Positions 62,611 through 64,000 of a stretch of 64,000 nt of DNA are shown piece by piece. Under the pieces are notes generated by a model. The model saw nothing but the letters and a program-made list of their open reading frames with translations, was not told where the DNA came from and did not search any database. This DNA is from Bimastos eiseni (Eukaryota > Annelida > Clitellata > Crassiclitellata > Lumbricidae), in the NCBI GenBank assembly GCA_959347315.1, contig OY365810.1:10015647-10079646 (forward strand), in the 5' to 3' direction. Position numbers and translations under genes: made by a program. How positions within the stretch are numbered: the stretch's first letter is position 1; each line of letters starts with the position of its first letter.

Positions 62611-62988
62611 TTGATCCTAGGATGTTTGATCACTGGACGGCTGATCACCGGGCGATTGATCACCGGATAGTTGATCATTGCGAATGGTTGATCATCGGAC
62701 GATTGATCCTTGTTGCCATCATTTCTTACAGAGATTTATATGTAGACATCGACCACTTTAATTAATAAGGTAGAAAGTCAAAAGTTTCGTATTTACCGCT
62801 ATAAAAGATAAAAATCAACAAACGTTAAGGCCCATCGCAGTTCCTCAAAGTATATTTAAATCGGGGATCAATCGTCCAATGATCAATCGTCCGGTGATCA
62901 GTCGTCCGGTGATCAATCGTCCTATGACCAATCGTCCGATGATCAATCGTCAGGTGATCAGCCGTCCACTGAACAGTCGTCCCCATAC
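62611..62988. mobile_element. foldback transposon with tandem 15-bp arms
   Basis: The left arm (62612-62705) consists of six or seven 15-bp units like tgatcaccggacgat. The right arm (62862-62988) carries about eight units of the reverse complement (gatcaatcgtccggt). A 155-bp unique centre separates them. The flanks are exactly cgcttatt at 62603-62610 and 62989-62996, an 8-bp target duplication. Because 15 is divisible by 3, both arms read as MINRPVISRP repeats; these are not genes. The architecture recalls foldback elements with tandem-repeat arms described in sea urchin. Confidence 0.9.
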
Positions 62989-63251
62989 CGCTTATTATAA
63001 CACGCAGTCATTTGGCGAATGTAAACCTAATACTCAACTTTCACATAGGTCTAAAAAAAGTAGGCTACTGTATTGGTCGTATGCGATCCATGGATCTACA
63101 GGCCCTATGCGTCATTGTGTTAACTTTAACCTTTATCTGTTTAATATGCAGAAGGGCTGATAAGTGTCTTTCAAATTTATAACAGGGCACGTGTATAGTT
63201 TCGTTTCCTTTTTTTATATGAACTGTATGGACGTATTTGGTGTTAAATTAC

Positions 63252-63445
63252 CTGTAGGCCACAATTCCATCGCATGGGCCAAATATACTCAGGATCTTGG
63301 TGATCGGAGAAAATCTCACATCAGCATCGGCGATCTCATCACCAGGACAGCCAGAACACACGCGGTTGGAGAACAGGGTTCCAGTCTTTGAGTCCTTGAC
63401 ATCGATTCTGCTGACGTCACCCAATCCTTTGACCGCAGAATCACA
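63252..63445 (-). CDS. putative second exon of the same minus-strand gene
   Basis: A 194-nt open segment starts after a gtccag acceptor with TGT (phase 0) and ends GCC TAC AG before gtaatt (phase 2). It encodes 64 residues with four cysteines, including CDSAVKGLGDVSRIDV, NRVCSGCPGDEIADAD and FGPCDGIVAYR. The EIADAD stretch faintly recalls the 'EADAVTLD' region of transferrin lobes; echinoderm major yolk protein is a divergent transferrin relative, so that is one possibility. The clean splice signals and higher GC than its surroundings argue for a real exon. The next exon was not located before the repeats to its left. Confidence 0.35.
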
Positions 63446-63894
63446 CTGGACATCAGCAACATACAATGGTTGAGACAGCAGTCAAATCATAGTAGGCATC
63501 TTTCATCGTGCACTGCATGTAGTTCTCAAGTGTGTCTTTAGTGGTTTTAGGCAACTGAATGAGTGTTTTGAGTGAGCAGATGCAACTGGAATGGTGCCTA
63601 TATGGAGAGACCAATCAATGAGTTGTTGATTATTAATTCGACGTGAAAACAGTGAATTGTTTGGGAGGAATTAGATTGACGAAGGACTGTGCATGCAATT
63701 ATAACATAGCGCAGCTGCCAGCCTAGCCGTGTGCAGTATGCAACAAGAGTATTGGAGTCTGGCGGCTAGTGGCAAGTGGCAGGGCACAGACATTTTTATC
63801 AAGGCATCTGCCTTGGCTTGTCCTGGTGCAGCGCCGCAACTGGGATCAGTGGCCATATTGTCACTATAGAAAAAAAACTTATTCTTTCCCTTAC

Positions 63895-64000
63895 TTTACA
63901 TCGCGGAACTTCGTCGGGGTTGCTGGAAGGTCGAATCCACTGCGTGACCTTCTGATCACTGCTGAAAGTCCAGAATGGGCTCCTTGGCACAGCTATAGCC
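63895..64000 (-). CDS. putative exon at window edge, possible transferrin-like protein
   Basis: On the minus strand an open frame runs from the window edge to CGATGTAAA followed by the donor gtaagg. It reads in part VTQWIRPSSNPDEVPRCK. The spacing W-x3-S-x-x-x-x-E-x-x-(K/R)-C resembles the start of a transferrin lobe (VRWC..S..E..KC) with the first cysteine replaced and a two-residue insertion. The exon ends in phase 0, matching the acceptor of the next putative exon at 63445. Its 5' boundary may be the window edge or an internal cag acceptor. The reading is tentative; no other family was recognised. Confidence 0.35.

Noticed and set aside
62493..63160. MINRPVISRP-type frames on both strands
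   Set aside because: Produced by the 15-bp repeats of the foldback arms.

Overview
The window is nuclear DNA of an animal: AT-rich, with introns of hundreds of bases to many kilobases, GT-AG splice sites, three spliced protein genes and a dense load of decayed non-LTR retrotransposons, hAT-type DNA transposons and minisatellites. Nothing prokaryotic or viral is present. The gene set is general metazoan. A foldback element with tandem 15-bp arms and several 8-bp target duplications would fit a marine invertebrate deuterostome, perhaps an echinoderm, but that assignment is only an inference.

Left part (1-14 kb, + strand): a Rab-family small GTPase of the Rab5/21/22 type. Six exons (6502-13107) give everything from the P-loop to the C-terminal Cys-Cys prenylation signal; the first exon was not found. 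Its introns hold a 35-bp minisatellite split by a 5'-truncated CR1/L2-like LINE (7532-9659). A hAT-type MITE (13727-14145) lies downstream of the stop.

Middle-left (17.6-21.6 kb, - strand): a complete four-exon gene for a PC-esterase (SGNH/GDSL-fold) protein of the PCED1/FAM113 family, 317 aa, tail-to-tail with the Rab gene. Its start codon faces the next gene across about 3.3 kb containing a 573-bp hAT-type MITE.

Centre (about 25-50.5 kb, + strand): a major facilitator transporter of the MFSD14/HIAT1 family. Twelve coding exons (37530-50510) join in perfect phase and give 475 aa; a candidate first exon lies at 24922-24990, which would make intron 1 about 12.5 kb. That intron holds a 1-kb array of a 16-bp satellite with higher-order multiples of 16 bp, two hAT-type MITEs with 8-bp target duplications, and LINE relics. 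Another intron holds a 34-bp minisatellite split by a second LINE.

Right part (50.5-64 kb): no confident gene. It holds a LINE copy with a 325-aa open frame, other LINE relics, a diverged duplicated block (53.8-55.2 versus 58.8-59.4 kb), a 166-bp near-perfect palindrome, the 3' part of a hAT transposon, and the foldback element (62611-62988). Two phase-compatible putative exons at the right edge (- strand) have weak transferrin-lobe-like spacing.

The three genes belong to unrelated pathways (vesicle traffic, predicted acyl-ester hydrolysis, membrane transport); nothing suggests they work together beyond being neighbours.
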